Below, piece after piece: positions 1 through 14,696 of a stretch of 64,000 nt of DNA (positions are counted from its first letter, which is position 1; each line of letters begins with the position of its first letter). Position numbers and translations under genes: made by a program. The notes beneath the pieces were generated by a model that was given only the letters and a program-made list of their open reading frames with translations, had not been told where the DNA came from and did not search any database. This DNA is from Vibrio fortis (GTDB taxonomy: Bacteria; Pseudomonadota; Gammaproteobacteria; Enterobacterales; Vibrionaceae): NCBI RefSeq assembly GCF_024347475.1, contig NZ_AP025487.1, positions 2,046,001-2,110,000 of the forward strand, in the 5' to 3' direction.

Positions 1-687
<687 letters not shown>

Positions 688-690
688 TTA

Positions 691-1305
691 TTACAATTCC
701 AAGAAATTCTGAATCAGCTTAGAACCAGCTTTTGATGAACGCTCTGGGTGGAACTGAACACCATAGTAATTACCGCTTTGAACAGCCGCGGTAAATGGAT
801 TTCCATACTCACATTGTGCGATGGTGTAATCCCCTACCGGCATTGCGAAGCTATGTACGAAGTAGAAGTACTCGCCCTCTTCAATGTCTTTAAACAGAGG
901 GTGCTCCGGTACTGATTTCACAGTATTCCAACCCATGTGAGGAAGCGGTAAATCACCGGTATCCATTAAGCGAACTTCACCTTCACATAAACCCAAACAT
1001 TCAACTAACTCATCAGCTTTTTGGCCTTTCTCTTGCGAAAGCTTGCCTAGAAGCTGCATACCCAGACATATACCAAGCAGCGGCTTTTCTACCTGTTTAA
1101 CCAGTGAAATCAGATCACGCTCAGCAAGATTTTTCATCGCTTCGCTTGCCGTACCAACTCCCGGCAAAAACAGTTTGTCCGCAGCCAGTACTACCGCAGG
1201 ATTTTTAGAAATCTCGACGGCATAACCCAGACGTTCAATGGCAAACTTAACCGACGAAACATTGGCACAGCCAGTATCGATGATGACGACTTTCTGCTCT
1301 TTCAT
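691..1305 (-). CDS. hisH: HisH, glutaminase subunit of imidazole glycerol phosphate synthase
   Basis: Class I glutamine amidotransferase that supplies ammonia to HisF. The nucleophile elbow GICLGMQLL places the catalytic Cys at about residue 80, and VQFHPERSS near the C-terminus supplies the His and Glu of the triad. I place the start at the ATG at 1305 (MKEQKVV) because the AAGGA ribosome site has normal spacing to it but abuts the in-frame ATG at 1311. About 204 residues, normal for the family. It begins 9 bases after hisB, so translation is probably coupled. Its partner HisF is outside the window. Confidence 0.97.
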   Translation of the reverse strand: MKEQKVVIIDTGCANVSSVKFAIERLGYAVEISKNPAVVLAADKLFLPGVGTASEAMKNLAERDLISLVKQVEKPLLGICLGMQLLGKLSQEKGQKADELVECLGLCEGEVRLMDTGDLPLPHMGWNTVKSVPEHPLFKDIEEGEYFYFVHSFAMPVGDYTIAQCEYGNPFTAAVQSGNYYGVQFHPERSSKAGSKLIQNFLEL

Positions 1306-1314
1306 GTTCATTCC

Positions 1315-2403
1315 TTACAGTACACCTTTGCTGCTTGGTAACTCATTGCCTTCAACTTTGATTGCTTGGCGCAGAGTACGACCGAACGCTTTAAACAAGC
1401 TCTCAATGATGTGGTGATCGTTATCACCTGCAGATGATAGGTGCAGCGTACACGCTAACGTATCGGTTAATGAACGGAAGAAGTGAACCACCATTTCAGT
1501 TGAAAGATCGCCGACTTGTTCACGACTGAACTTAGCATCGAATTTCAGGTAAGGACGACCAGAAAGATCGAGAGCACACTGAGCTAGGCATTCATCCATT
1601 GGCAAGCTAAAGCCAAATCGGCCAATGCCACGCTTATCACCTAACGCATCTTTTAGTGCTTGGCCAAGTGCTAGCGCTGTGTCTTCAACTGTGTGGTGGT
1701 CGTCGATGTGTAGATCACCTTTCACCGATAGATTCATTTGGAATCCGCCGTGTGTCGCGATTTGATCCAGCATGTGGTCGAAGAAGCCCATGCCTGTTTC
1801 GATTTTATTGCCGCCCGTTTCATCAAGGTTTACAGCAACTTTAATGTCAGTTTCTTTGGTTGTGCGAACCACTTCTGCAACGCGCGCTTTCACTGTTAGA
1901 TCTTTTAGGATCTGAGGCCAGTTCATCATGCCTTCAGCATTTGGATCAGGATTGTACTGGATACCACGAATGGCCATGTTTTCAGCCAGTTGTAGGTCAG
2001 TAACACGGTCGCCAATCACAACAGAGTTTTGGAAATCGACTTTACCACCTTGCAGATACTCTTTAACCATACCTAGTTTAGGCTTACGACAAGAGCAGTT
2101 GTCTTCGTCAAAGTGAGGGCAAATCAGCACGTCATCAAACTTAACGCCTTGAGACTCGAAGAAATCCATCATCATGTTGTGTGGTGCATCGAAATCTGCC
2201 TGTGGGTAGCTATCAGTACCTAAACCATCTTGGTTTGTGACCATCACTAGGCGATAGCCCGAATTTTGCAGTGCAAGCAGGCTTGGAATGACAAGCGGTT
2301 CAAATTTAAGTTTATCTAAACGGTCAACTTGAAAATCGACAGGTGGCTCAACAATTAAGGTGCCGTCACGGTCGATAAATAATATTTTCTGTTGTTTACT
2401 CAC
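1315..2403 (-). CDS. hisB: HisB, bifunctional histidinol-phosphatase / IGP dehydratase
   Basis: A fusion of two histidine-pathway enzymes, as in enterobacteria. Residues ~1-165 are a HAD phosphatase (FIDRDGTLI with the nucleophilic Asp; zinc-binding cysteines in [15 protein letters not shown]). Residues ~170-362 are imidazoleglycerol-phosphate dehydratase with its two metal-binding motifs, [14 protein letters not shown] and [13 protein letters not shown]. The start is a GTG at 2401-2403 behind AAGGAAG. It is 362 residues against ~355 in E. coli. It follows hisC after a 92-base gap that contains a hairpin. Confidence 0.97.
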   Translation of the reverse strand: MSKQQKILFIDRDGTLIVEPPVDFQVDRLDKLKFEPLVIPSLLALQNSGYRLVMVTNQDGLGTDSYPQADFDAPHNMMMDFFESQGVKFDDVLICPHFDEDNCSCRKPKLGMVKEYLQGGKVDFQNSVVIGDRVTDLQLAENMAIRGIQYNPDPNAEGMMNWPQILKDLTVKARVAEVVRTTKETDIKVAVNLDETGGNKIETGMGFFDHMLDQIATHGGFQMNLSVKGDLHIDDHHTVEDTALALGQALKDALGDKRGIGRFGFSLPMDECLAQCALDLSGRPYLKFDAKFSREQVGDLSTEMVVHFFRSLTDTLACTLHLSSAGDNDHHIIESLFKAFGRTLRQAIKVEGNELPSSKGVL

Positions 2404-2432
2404 TGGAACTTCCTTTTAAATTTAAATCTTGT

Positions 2433-2456
2433 GGCTTAGATAATGACGTCTAAGCC
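2433..2456 (-). other. Hairpin in the hisC-hisB gap
   Basis: GGCTTAGA and TCTAAGCC form a perfect 8-bp stem with an 8-base loop inside the only sizeable gap of the his operon. On the transcribed (minus) strand no T-run follows, so it is not a standard terminator. It could be an RNA processing or stability element. Function is inferred only from position. Confidence 0.5.
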
Positions 2457-2495
2457 AAATCAATCTAGTTACTTAGCGTAATAAATAGCAGTTCT

Positions 2496-4857
<2,362 letters not shown>

Positions 4858-4862
4858 GCGAA

Positions 4863-5759
4863 TTACCCCATCATCTTTTCGATTGGTAGTACTAGGATTG
4901 AACTCGCACCTAGTTCTTTCAATTGTTCCATCGTTTCCCAGAACAAGTTCTCTGTACTTACTAGGTGTACAGCAACTTTATCTTTGTCTGTAGAAAGTGG
5001 CAGAACCGTTGGATCTTCAGCGCCAGGCAGCAGTGCTTTGATCTGTTCAAGCTGAGACGTTGGAGCGTGTAGCATGATGTACTTAGACTCTTTTGCCTGC
5101 TGTACGCCTTGCATACGAGTAAGTAGCTTTTCAATCAGTGCCGTCTTGTCTGCGTCAAATTCACCAGTACGTTGAATTAGCGTCGCTTTAGATTGGAAAA
5201 TGATTTCAGCTTCTTTTAGACCGTTTGCTTCTAATGTTGCGCCAGTAGAAACAAGGTCGGCAATCGCATCGGCTAGTCCAGCACGAGGAGCCACTTCTAC
5301 CGAACCTGTTAGCATACAAGTGCTAAAGTCAACACCTTGCTCATCCATGTAAGCTTTTAGAAGTTGAGGGTAAGTGGTTGCGATGCGCTTACCTGCTAGG
5401 TCTTGCGGTCCGTTGTACTCTTCGTCTTTGTTGATTGCGATAGATAAACGGCAACCACCGAAATCAAGACGACGCAGTGTTTGGAACTCCGCAGGCTCTT
5501 TAAGAGCAAGGCGATCTAGACGAACTTCTTCCAGTTCATTCTCACCGATGAAACCAAGGTCAACGACACCGTCCATGATCAAACCTGGGATGTCATCATC
5601 ACGAACCAGTAATAGGTCGATTGGCATATTTAGTGAGTGTACAACTAGGCGCTCACCCATGATGTTGAACTTAACACCACATTTTTTTAGGAGGTCTTGG
5701 CACTCTTTACTTAGGCGACCTTTCTTTTGAATTGCGATTCTTAGGCGTTGTGTCTGCAT
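4863..5759 (-). CDS. hisG: HisG, ATP phosphoribosyltransferase (long form)
   Basis: First enzyme of histidine synthesis, inhibited by histidine through a C-terminal ACT-like domain. It has the ~299-residue long form (here 298), so no HisZ partner is needed. The start at 5757-5759 ([17 protein letters not shown]) has AGGGA at good spacing; an ATG six codons upstream is less likely. The phosphate-binding strand region [16 protein letters not shown] is clear. First structural gene after the leader and attenuator. Confidence 0.97.
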   Translation of the reverse strand: MQTQRLRIAIQKKGRLSKECQDLLKKCGVKFNIMGERLVVHSLNMPIDLLLVRDDDIPGLIMDGVVDLGFIGENELEEVRLDRLALKEPAEFQTLRRLDFGGCRLSIAINKDEEYNGPQDLAGKRIATTYPQLLKAYMDEQGVDFSTCMLTGSVEVAPRAGLADAIADLVSTGATLEANGLKEAEIIFQSKATLIQRTGEFDADKTALIEKLLTRMQGVQQAKESKYIMLHAPTSQLEQIKALLPGAEDPTVLPLSTDKDKVAVHLVSTENLFWETMEQLKELGASSILVLPIEKMMG

Positions 5760-5813
5760 TGCTGTATCCCTGTGCAAATATTTGAATTTATTTAATAATT
5801 TAAAGCGCTAAAA

Positions 5814-5850
5814 CTAAAAAACCCTCGGAAGACTTTGTCATCCCGAGGGT
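5814..5850 (-). terminator. his operon attenuator terminator
   Basis: On the minus strand ACCCTCGGG pairs with CCGAGGGT across a 13-base loop and is followed by a run of T residues. It lies between the his leader peptide and hisG, which makes it the attenuator rather than an end-of-operon terminator. Confidence 0.9.
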
Positions 5851-5878
5851 TTAAATCTAAATTCTTTTGACTTAACCT

Positions 5879-5900
5879 CCGGGAGTAATCTTGCTCCCGG
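5879..5900 (-). promoter_or_regulatory. Pause/antiterminator-side hairpin of the his leader
   Basis: CCGGGAG and CTCCCGG form a 7-bp stem with an 8-base loop between the leader peptide stop and the attenuator terminator. In the classical his attenuation model an alternative structure in this position competes with the terminator when the ribosome stalls. Assignment to the A:B or B:C arm would need folding. Confidence 0.6.
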
Positions 5901-5924
5901 GTACGCGTATATCTCCCCGAAAGA

Positions 5925-5957
5925 CTAGATAGGGTGATGATGGTGATGAATGTTCAT
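5925..5957 (-). CDS. hisL: his leader peptide MNIHHHHHPI
   Basis: A 10-codon open frame from ATG at 5955-5957 to TAG at 5925-5927, encoding Met-Asn-Ile, five consecutive His, then Pro-Ile. Together with the downstream hairpin and terminator it forms a textbook histidine attenuation leader: scarce charged tRNA-His stalls the ribosome in the His run and allows hisG transcription. Shorter than the 16-residue E. coli leader, with five rather than seven His. Confidence 0.95.
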   Translation of the reverse strand: MNIHHHHHPI

Positions 5958-6009
5958 TACTAATTTACGCATACTTATCAGCTCTTATGTTGTTTGCTGT
6001 CTTATCTCC

Positions 6010-6038
6010 ACACTAACCAAGGTGATGGTCTTTTTCAA
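6010..6038 (-). promoter_or_regulatory. Candidate his promoter
   Basis: On the minus strand TTGAAA and TAGTGT are separated by 17 bases, about 50 bases upstream of the leader peptide start. The -35 is good, the -10 is mediocre. Position fits the operon promoter. Confidence 0.4.
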
Positions 6039-6086
6039 CCATTTATTCGAACTTTTTTCACGATTTTTAAAATTAATTTAACGCCA

Positions 6087-6112
6087 ATAAAAAAGGGAAG
6101 CCGTAGCTTCCC
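6087..6112 (-). terminator. Terminator after the NhaC-family transporter gene
   Basis: GGGAAGC-loop-GCTTCCC (7-bp stem, 4-base loop) followed on the minus strand by a run of six T residues. Confidence 0.9.
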
Positions 6113-6136
6113 TCTTAATTCTTGTTATTTCACTGA

Positions 6137-7729
6137 TTAGCTCTTGCACGTTGCCATTTTGCAGCGCGAGAAGTAACCCAGTGCGAAACACACGCCAACG
6201 AATGTCAGTGCCGCCGCTGAGAATGAAAGCGCTACAGAAGCCGTCATACCCAGAACGATGAAGCCTACACACGATACTAGAGCCACAGACAGCGCGTAAG
6301 GAAGCTGTGTTGCTACGTGGTCGATGTGGTTACAACGAGCACCTGTTGAAGACAGAATCGTTGTATCTGAGATTGGAGAACAGTGATCACCAAATACAGA
6401 ACCCGCTAGTACCGCACTCAACATTGGTAGCATAAGTGCAAGGTCGGTCGCGCCAGCCATGTCACCTGCGATTGGTAGCATGATACCGAACGTACCCCAT
6501 GATGTGCCTGTAGAGAACGCCATTAGGCCCGCAAGCAAGAATAGGATCACAGGTAGCCAGTGGTAATCAATGTTGCCCGTTGCTAGAGAAGATAGGTATG
6601 TACCCGTTTTCATGTCGCCAATAACTGAACCGATTGTCCATGCGAACACAAGGATCAGAATTGCACCAAACATTGAACGTGCACCAATCCACATAGTGCG
6701 AACAATTTCTACAACTGGAAGTTTTTGCTTAACCACGGTTGCTAGAGCAACAAGTAGGCCTAAGATGCCACCGTAAACAAGCGACTTACCTACATCTGTA
6801 TTTTCAAATGCACCAAGTAAGTTAAACGCTTGGCCGTCTGCTGCCAGTGCTGCACCACCTGTGTAAAGCATTGCAGCTACTGTCGCCACGATAAGCGATA
6901 CGATAGGCATGATTAGGTCAGACACTGAACCATTTTGGCTCTCTTCAATGTCTAGCTCTTCATTTAGATCGTGAGCTTGTTGGCTGTCATTATCACCTTC
7001 AAAACCACGACCTTGAGATGCTTCAATCTCATGGTCACGCATTTTGCCTACATCAAGGCCAAACCACGCCACTGCAAATACCATAAGTAGTGCAAATACT
7101 GCGTAGAAGTTCATTGGGATAAGACGGATGTATGCGCCCAGAGCCGAGTACTCAGTCATACCATGAGTCACAAGAATGCCACCAATAATAGTCATGATGT
7201 ATGCACCCCAGCTTGATGCCGGCATGATCACACACATTGGAGCAGCGGTTGAGTCTAGGATATAAGCAAGCTTAGCGCGAGATACGTAGAAACGGTCTGT
7301 TACAGGGCGAGAAATCGCACCAACGGCTAGGCTATTGAAATAGTCATCAACGAAGATGAATACACCTAGGAATGCAGCCAATAGTTTAGAACCACGTTTG
7401 CTCTTAACACGAGACTGTGCCCATTCAGCAAACGCTCGAGTACCACCAGATAGCGTTAGCAGCGCCGTCATCATACCCAATAGAAGAAGGAACGCGACAA
7501 TACTCATGTTCCAAGTGTTAATACCGCCGTCTTCAATGAAAACACCCGATACCTTAGTAACAACATAGCTCGCTGCATTACCAACTGAATAGTCAGCCAG
7601 TAGGATAGCGCCCATTACAATACCGACACCAAGAGAAACTAAAACACGACGAGTCACAATAGCAAGGCTCAGTGCCACAAGCGGCGGAAGCAATGATAAA
7701 GGCGATGTTGCAAAATCTATTAAATTCAT
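6137..7729 (-). CDS. NhaC-superfamily transporter, probable lysine transporter
   Basis: A ~530-residue inner-membrane protein with many hydrophobic segments, resembling the Na+/H+ antiporter NhaC superfamily. Conserved polar membrane motifs include FIFVDDYFNSLAVG, SSWGAYI, GTSWGTFGIMLPIA and FGDHCSPISDTTILSS. A hydrophilic acidic loop at ~235-265 is poorly conserved-looking. The start is the ATG at 7729; an in-frame TTG three codons earlier is less likely. The gene would commonly be annotated as an antiporter, but the lysine riboswitch directly upstream argues for lysine import, as proposed for LysW-type NhaC homologues in Vibrio and Shewanella. Transport substrate is inferred from regulation. 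Confidence 0.9.
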   Translation of the reverse strand: MNLIDFATSPLSLLPPLVALSLAIVTRRVLVSLGVGIVMGAILLADYSVGNAASYVVTKVSGVFIEDGGINTWNMSIVAFLLLLGMMTALLTLSGGTRAFAEWAQSRVKSKRGSKLLAAFLGVFIFVDDYFNSLAVGAISRPVTDRFYVSRAKLAYILDSTAAPMCVIMPASSWGAYIMTIIGGILVTHGMTEYSALGAYIRLIPMNFYAVFALLMVFAVAWFGLDVGKMRDHEIEASQGRGFEGDNDSQQAHDLNEELDIEESQNGSVSDLIMPIVSLIVATVAAMLYTGGAALAADGQAFNLLGAFENTDVGKSLVYGGILGLLVALATVVKQKLPVVEIVRTMWIGARSMFGAILILVFAWTIGSVIGDMKTGTYLSSLATGNIDYHWLPVILFLLAGLMAFSTGTSWGTFGIMLPIAGDMAGATDLALMLPMLSAVLAGSVFGDHCSPISDTTILSSTGARCNHIDHVATQLPYALSVALVSCVGFIVLGMTASVALSFSAAALTFVGVCFALGYFSRCKMATCKS

Positions 7730-7850
7730 GATCTTCAAAAACCAGTTTATTTTTATTTGGCTAGAGATCTACTGCAGACAAACTCGGTACAGGTGACCAA
7801 GCTCATGTTGAACTAAGCGAAAGGGAAGTGAACACTTCACCCAACCCTAC

Positions 7851-8015
7851 AGTAGCGCTCCATAGTTTAAAATTAAGACTATGGCAGTGTTGTACCTATT
7901 TAGCACAACCCCAGCAAATTGCTTAGATATACAATTTACTTCGGCAATTACACCTTTTGCTCCCATTCATTGGCATCACCCCAATGAGAGTTACTCTTTG
8001 CAATTGCACCTCTAC
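7851..8015 (-). promoter_or_regulatory. Lysine riboswitch (L-box) aptamer
   Basis: Read on the minus strand, the conserved blocks of the lysine aptamer occur in order: GTAGAGGTGC, AAGAGTAA, a GGGAGCAAAAGG segment, ATTGCCGAAG, GCTGGG, a CTGCCATAG segment, and finally GGAGCGCTACT which closes P1 with the first block. Downstream, between the aptamer and the ATG at 7729, GAAGTG-TT-CACTTC can form a hairpin near 7825-7842, but no T-run follows, so control could be translational or through a different fold. The target is the NhaC-like transporter. Confidence 0.92.
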
Positions 8016-8387
8016 GTGCGATAACACTTTTAACTATTGTTAGTTTAATTTAACAACAATTTAACCAGCGTAGCGCATCAGGTAGCCGCAATTGTACTCA
8101 ACAAAAGCAACAATGCAACATATCATCCCGAGAAAAATAACTTTTTTGTTAGTAAAGTAATCAAGGTGCTCACAACATAGCCACGCCTACTCCACTAGTC
8201 ACATATCACATTTATAGAGTAGCACTACAATTATTATATCTTAAACTTAGCTACTCATCGGTTTTTCTGAAAGTTCCCTCTCTTTTTCAATATTTAAATA
8301 AGTTCCGATAAAAAATACTGTTTGTTTTCTTTAATACCTCTGTTTATTATTAGGAGGATTAATTAATTTATCTTGATGGGAAATATC
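8016..8387. other. Divergent upstream region of the transporter and hns
   Basis: AT-rich 372 bases with no credible open frame. It must hold the promoter of the riboswitch transcript (minus) and of hns (plus). An AGGAGG at 8353-8358 lies ~30 bases before the hns ATG, too far to be its ribosome site; GGGA at about 8378-8381 is the nearer candidate. Confidence 0.6.
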
Positions 8388-8798
8388 ATGTCTGAATTAA
8401 CAAAAACTCTATTAAATATCCGTAGCCTTCGTGCATTCTCACGTGAATTAACTCTTGAGCAACTAGAAGAAGCACTAGACAAACTGACTATTGTTGTACA
8501 AGAGCGTCAAGAAGCTGAAGCTGAAGAACGTGCTGCTCGTGCAGAACAAGAAGCTAAGCTAGCTGCAATCGCAGATCAAATTGCTAAAGACGGCATTGAC
8601 GTTGCAGATCTAATTGCTGCTCTTTCTGGCGAGTCAAAAGCAAAAGGCACCAAATCTAAGCGTGCTCCACGCCCTGCTAAATACAAATACGTTGATGGAA
8701 ACGGCGAAGAGAAAACTTGGACTGGTCAAGGTCGTACGCCTTCTGCTATCCAACAGCAACTTGATGCTGGTAAATCTCTAGAAGATTTCGCTATCTAA
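8388..8798 (+). CDS. hns: H-NS nucleoid-associated protein
   Basis: 136-residue H-NS/VicH. N-terminal half is the helical oligomerisation domain (MSELTKTLLNIRSLRAFSRE, then an acidic coiled coil to ~70); the C-terminal domain holds TWTGQGRTPSAIQQQL with the QGR AT-hook-like DNA-binding motif. It silences AT-rich and horizontally acquired DNA. The start is placed at the ATG at 8388 from family N-termini; TTG at 8373 and ATG at 8376 are in frame upstream. Its monocistronic unit ends at a strong terminator. The AT-rich YgjV-like and AraC genes of the glycan locus would be natural targets, by inference. Confidence 0.97.
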   Translation: MSELTKTLLNIRSLRAFSRELTLEQLEEALDKLTIVVQERQEAEAEERAARAEQEAKLAAIADQIAKDGIDVADLIAALSGESKAKGTKSKRAPRPAKYKYVDGNGEEKTWTGQGRTPSAIQQQLDAGKSLEDFAI

Positions 8799-8822
8799 TA
8801 ATTAGCAATCAAATTCATATAA

Positions 8823-8855
8823 TAAAGGCCTATTTCGATAGGCCTTTATTTTTAT
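8823..8855 (+). terminator. hns terminator
   Basis: TAAAGGCCTA and TAGGCCTTTA form a 10-bp stem with a 6-base loop, followed by TTTTTAT. Confidence 0.93.
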
Positions 8856-9413
8856 CTGAATCAAACTGCTCTTTTAACTTTTCCCTCTTAAACAGTGTCG
8901 ATACCATCACTGCCTTTCCTTTAGCTAAACACAGCCACAACCAAACCAAATCTCTTTGGAATAAACACTCAAAGCTAGGTGCATCACCTACCGTTGTTAA
9001 CTGTATTTTTTAACCAAGCTATTCATCAAACACAAGGCTACGTACTTTTGTTTTACACCAACCCAAGTGAGAATAAGCAGGTTCATCACGTTCAACGTTA
9101 ATTACCAAAAACCCAAAATTTATCTAGCGTTATACTAAAGTATATATGCCTGTGAATGCTGTTCCATTTTTGCCTGTAACGAATAATGCTCTCATCAATA
9201 ACCGCCCCATTGTGCAATAGTCTCATTATTATTATGTATATACACGCACATGATAATCATCTGCGCATTATACATGCCGAATATTTCGAGACTTTTCTTA
9301 AGAACTTTCGACAACCACTTACACAAATAAAATACGAGGGTTTTCCCTCACTATTACTTACTTGACTATCGGCGATTTGAAACCTAAATCACACATTCGA
9401 ATATTAATAGAAA
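8856..9413. other. Gene-free stretch between hns and gsk
   Basis: About 560 bases without a plausible coding frame or complete promoter that I can defend. A small hairpin GAGGG-TTTT-CCCTC lies near 9338-9351, and ATGATAATCATCTGCGCATT near 9250 loosely resembles a Fur-type box. Nothing here could be assigned. Confidence 0.5.
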
Positions 9414-9446
9414 TAAAAAAACCTCAAACTAGGTTTGAGGTTTTTA
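9414..9446 (-). terminator. gsk terminator (looks bidirectional)
   Basis: AAACCTCAAAC pairs with GTTTGAGGTTT across a tiny loop; T-runs are present on the minus strand after the stem and a short one on the plus strand. Confidence 0.88.
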
Positions 9447-9475
9447 GTCGATTCAACTTTAAATAGCGAAAGAGA

Positions 9476-10780
9476 TTAACGCTCCCAATACGCTTCTTCT
9501 AAGCTATCTTCTCGCTCTGGAAGACCACGAGATAAACGTGGAGAGTGCTGAACTAATACTTCGTAACTTGCACGGTTTGAATATTTACATACTTGTGAAA
9601 ACGAAGAGTAAGTCAAAAACGAGTGTTGGTGCTTACTTGAATTTGGCACGTTCTCTTTATGGTACTTATTAGCAGCCATATCATGTAGCAACGCAGATAA
9701 TGCGGCATCGCCTGCGCCGTTAGTATTCTTAATTTTTTCAGGTCCGCCCATGTATGGTGCAATATGCGAGTACACTTTAATTGGAGACTCACACAATGCC
9801 TTGTGCGCAGGACGACTAAATTCAAAGCGGTTGAACTCAGCAATAGAACCCGGTAGCAACGGCAATGTCGTTTCGCGCTTTGCAGCCTCTTCCGTGTAAC
9901 CCGCCATAAATAGACCCACTGGGCCTGCGGTACACAGAACTAAATCCACCCAATCTAGCGTCTTGTCTGATGCGGCCAGCGGATCGCTTTCACCCGTTAG
10001 TGCTTCTGCTTCATCTTCATTCATCGCGACAACAGTAACGTGCTGCTCTAAGAAATCTTTCCAGAACTCAGGGTCGTCTTGAATAACGAATTTAGTACCC
10101 AGTGTAAGTACTACAGGTACATCATATTTCTTCGCGTATTCAATCGCCTTCATCGTCGCTTCAGGCATTGGGTCACCTGGCTTACAGCGAACAAGGTATG
10201 CGGTAAGCACTAGTGCAGATGCGTTTTTAAAAATCTTCTCTGGAATGCTGTCTGGATTTAGCTGGTTCATTTGACCTTCGCTGATTGCAAAGGTACGTTC
10301 ACCATCTTCTGTGATTAAAGCAAAGCAACGACCGATTGCGCCATCTACCCCTTGTAAATGGTTCAGATCCATTCGGCTTGATGTGTTACACAGGTAACGG
10401 TAGCCGTAGCTGCCGATTTTAATGTCTTGGCTCATTACACCCAGTAGTGTCGAGCGATCATCAGCTAATACTGAATAGTTGTGAAGCGTGTTACCAATTG
10501 TGCCACCAGCATACTCATTAGTAATAAGACACTGCTCTTTTAACTCTTGATATAGAGATTCTGCAGCTTCGTCATTGATAACCAACGAGTGGCCTTTACT
10601 TAAACCGTACTTTTCAATTAATTCTGAACTCACTTTCGCTTCGATATCCACCAAAGTTTGGTCAATACCAATAATATGAGTGCGAGACATCTTTTTGCTG
10701 TTCTGAGATTGGCTCACTAATGGATCACGAGCATGAACCGGAAAATAGTGCTTTGATTTACGTTGTCCAGGAAATTTCAT
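9476..10780 (-). CDS. gsk: Inosine-guanosine kinase
   Basis: PfkB-family sugar/nucleoside kinase that salvages guanosine and inosine to GMP and IMP. 434 residues, matching E. coli Gsk. It shows the N-terminal substrate motif YAGGTIGNTLHNYSVL, the long middle insertion typical of Gsk, and the ATP/anion-hole motif NTNGAGDAALSALLHD with the catalytic Asp. The ATG at 10780 starts MKFPGQRKSKHYFPV as expected for the family. Single-gene unit with its own terminator; the small gene upstream may be co-transcribed (102-base gap). Confidence 0.96.
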   Translation of the reverse strand: MKFPGQRKSKHYFPVHARDPLVSQSQNSKKMSRTHIIGIDQTLVDIEAKVSSELIEKYGLSKGHSLVINDEAAESLYQELKEQCLITNEYAGGTIGNTLHNYSVLADDRSTLLGVMSQDIKIGSYGYRYLCNTSSRMDLNHLQGVDGAIGRCFALITEDGERTFAISEGQMNQLNPDSIPEKIFKNASALVLTAYLVRCKPGDPMPEATMKAIEYAKKYDVPVVLTLGTKFVIQDDPEFWKDFLEQHVTVVAMNEDEAEALTGESDPLAASDKTLDWVDLVLCTAGPVGLFMAGYTEEAAKRETTLPLLPGSIAEFNRFEFSRPAHKALCESPIKVYSHIAPYMGGPEKIKNTNGAGDAALSALLHDMAANKYHKENVPNSSKHQHSFLTYSSFSQVCKYSNRASYEVLVQHSPRLSRGLPEREDSLEEAYWER

Positions 10781-10882
10781 AAGGCTAGTCTAAGTCAAGG
10801 GGAAATAGGGGGCGGATTCTACCGCGCTATATTTAGCGCGGCAATCACTCAAACTATAGCAAACGTTTGCATGGGTATTTTT

Positions 10883-11152
10883 TTATTCGCCTTCCATAAA
10901 GCTTAGATCTGGCAGCATATCAAGATGTTCTGCATAACGCTTTTGGTTGAACTCAGCGTTGTTCTTCATGACATCAAATACCTCAATCGCAAGTGCACAT
11001 GCCATCGCTGCAATCGCATCTTCGCGAGAGTGACCAGTCATCATCAGACGCATTAAGGTCTCTTTTACCTTGATTGGTTGTCCATCTTCTAGTTGATTCT
11101 CAATAATTTCAATCAACTGTTCTTCTTGCATAAATTCATCTTGCTCAGACAT
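10883..11152 (-). CDS. Small acidic conserved-looking protein, function unknown
   Basis: 89 residues, strongly acidic at both ends, predicted mostly helical, with a hydrophobic middle (AIAAMACALAIEVFDVM). No signal peptide, membrane segment or catalytic motif is visible, and I do not recognise the family with certainty. It starts at an ATG at 11152, divergent from mnmA and upstream of gsk on the same strand. Confidence 0.75.
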   Translation of the reverse strand: MSEQDEFMQEEQLIEIIENQLEDGQPIKVKETLMRLMMTGHSREDAIAAMACALAIEVFDVMKNNAEFNQKRYAEHLDMLPDLSFMEGE

Positions 11153-11356
11153 TTTTTTATCTCAGGTCTTGGATTTTCAGCGACTATGCCACATATAGGT
11201 CTGACATCCTAGCGACTCGCTTCGCTTTCATCAGATTCCCATTGAAAGACAGCGCACTTCTTGTGCAAAAGAAACTGTGATTCCGGTCTCGGATCTGTCA
11301 CGTTGTTTCTCTTTCTGTTAGAATCTGCGACCAAGTAATAGTAACGGTGTTTAGAC

Positions 11357-12493
11357 ATGTCAGATATCAGCTCTGGAAACAGCCAAAAGAAAGTAATTGT
11401 CGGTATGTCCGGCGGTGTAGATTCGTCAGTTTCGGCGTATCTTCTCCAGCAACAAGGCTATCAGGTAGAAGGCCTTTTCATGAAAAACTGGGAAGAAGAC
11501 GATAACGAAGAGTACTGTACGGCAGCTGAAGATCTTGCGGATGCGCAAGCGGTTTGTGACAAGCTAGGTATCCACCTTCACACTATCAACTTTGCAGCAG
11601 AGTACTGGGACAACGTATTCGAATACTTCCTTGCTGAATACAAAGCAGGTCGTACGCCAAACCCAGACATTCTTTGTAACAAAGAAATCAAATTCAAAGC
11701 CTTCCTTGAATTTGCGGATGAAGTATTAGACGCAGACTACATTGCAATGGGTCACTATGTTCGTCGTACTTTCCCAACACAAGAAGAGCTAGATGCAGGT
11801 AAAAAACCTGAAATGCTTCGTGGTCTAGATAGTAATAAAGACCAAAGCTACTTCCTATATACACTGAGCTCAGATCAAGTTGCGCGTAGCCTATTCCCAG
11901 TGGGTGAATTAGAGAAGCCAGAAGTACGTAAAATTGCGGAAGAGCAAGACCTAATCACGGCTAAGAAGAAAGATTCAACCGGTATCTGCTTCATCGGTGA
12001 GCGCAAGTTCACGGAATTCTTAGGTAAATACCTACCAGCACAGCCAGGTGATATCGAAACACCAGAAGGCAAAGTGATTGGTAAGCATAACGGTCTGATG
12101 TACCACACTCTTGGTCAACGTAAAGGCCTACATATTGGTGGCACTAAAGGTGGTGGCGGCAACGAAGCACCATGGTTTGTTGGTGAGAAAGACCTTAAGC
12201 GTAACGTATTGATTGCGGTACAAGGTAAAGACCACCCTCTTCTAAAATCTGAAGGTTTAATTGCGTCGCAACTGCATTGGGTAGACCGCGCACCAATTAC
12301 CGATGTTTTGAAGTGCACAGTAAAAACTCGTTACCGCCAAACAGATATTCCTTGTACAATCATTCCAATTGACGATGAGAACATCAAGGTTATCTTCGAC
12401 GAGCCTCAAATTGCAGTGACTCCGGGTCAATCAGCAGTATTCTACCAAGGTGAAGTTTGTCTTGGTGGCGGCATCATCGAAAAACGCATCTAA
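11357..12493 (+). CDS. mnmA: MnmA, tRNA-specific 2-thiouridylase
   Basis: ATP-dependent enzyme that thiolates U34 of tRNA-Lys, -Glu and -Gln, taking sulfur from the TusE relay. The PP-loop [15 protein letters not shown] is at residues ~16-30. The two active-site cysteines are in [12 protein letters not shown] (~112) and [12 protein letters not shown] (~207). 378 residues, family ~365-375. It heads the mnmA-hflD-purB cluster, an order shared with many gammaproteobacteria. Confidence 0.97.
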   Translation: MSDISSGNSQKKVIVGMSGGVDSSVSAYLLQQQGYQVEGLFMKNWEEDDNEEYCTAAEDLADAQAVCDKLGIHLHTINFAAEYWDNVFEYFLAEYKAGRTPNPDILCNKEIKFKAFLEFADEVLDADYIAMGHYVRRTFPTQEELDAGKKPEMLRGLDSNKDQSYFLYTLSSDQVARSLFPVGELEKPEVRKIAEEQDLITAKKKDSTGICFIGERKFTEFLGKYLPAQPGDIETPEGKVIGKHNGLMYHTLGQRKGLHIGGTKGGGGNEAPWFVGEKDLKRNVLIAVQGKDHPLLKSEGLIASQLHWVDRAPITDVLKCTVKTRYRQTDIPCTIIPIDDENIKVIFDEPQIAVTPGQSAVFYQGEVCLGGGIIEKRI

Positions 12494-12516
12494 TAAAAAG
12501 AACTAGGAGTTACTAC

Positions 12517-14647
<2,131 letters not shown>

Positions 14648-14669
14648 TTCGAGATTCGAATAATATGAG

Positions 14670-14696
14670 AAGGCTTCCCGAGTGGAAGCCTTTTTT
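14670..14696 (+). terminator. purB terminator
   Basis: AAGGCTTCC and GGAAGCCTT, 9-bp stem with a 5-base loop, then a T-run. Confidence 0.93.

Noticed and set aside
9240..9270. Possible Fur box near 9250
   Set aside because: Only a loose match to the palindrome and no iron-related gene next to it.
12457..12516. N-terminal extension of HflD in front of 12517
   Set aside because: It overlaps the mnmA end in another frame and is unlike the family; the GTG at 12517 has AGGAG upstream and the expected N-terminus.
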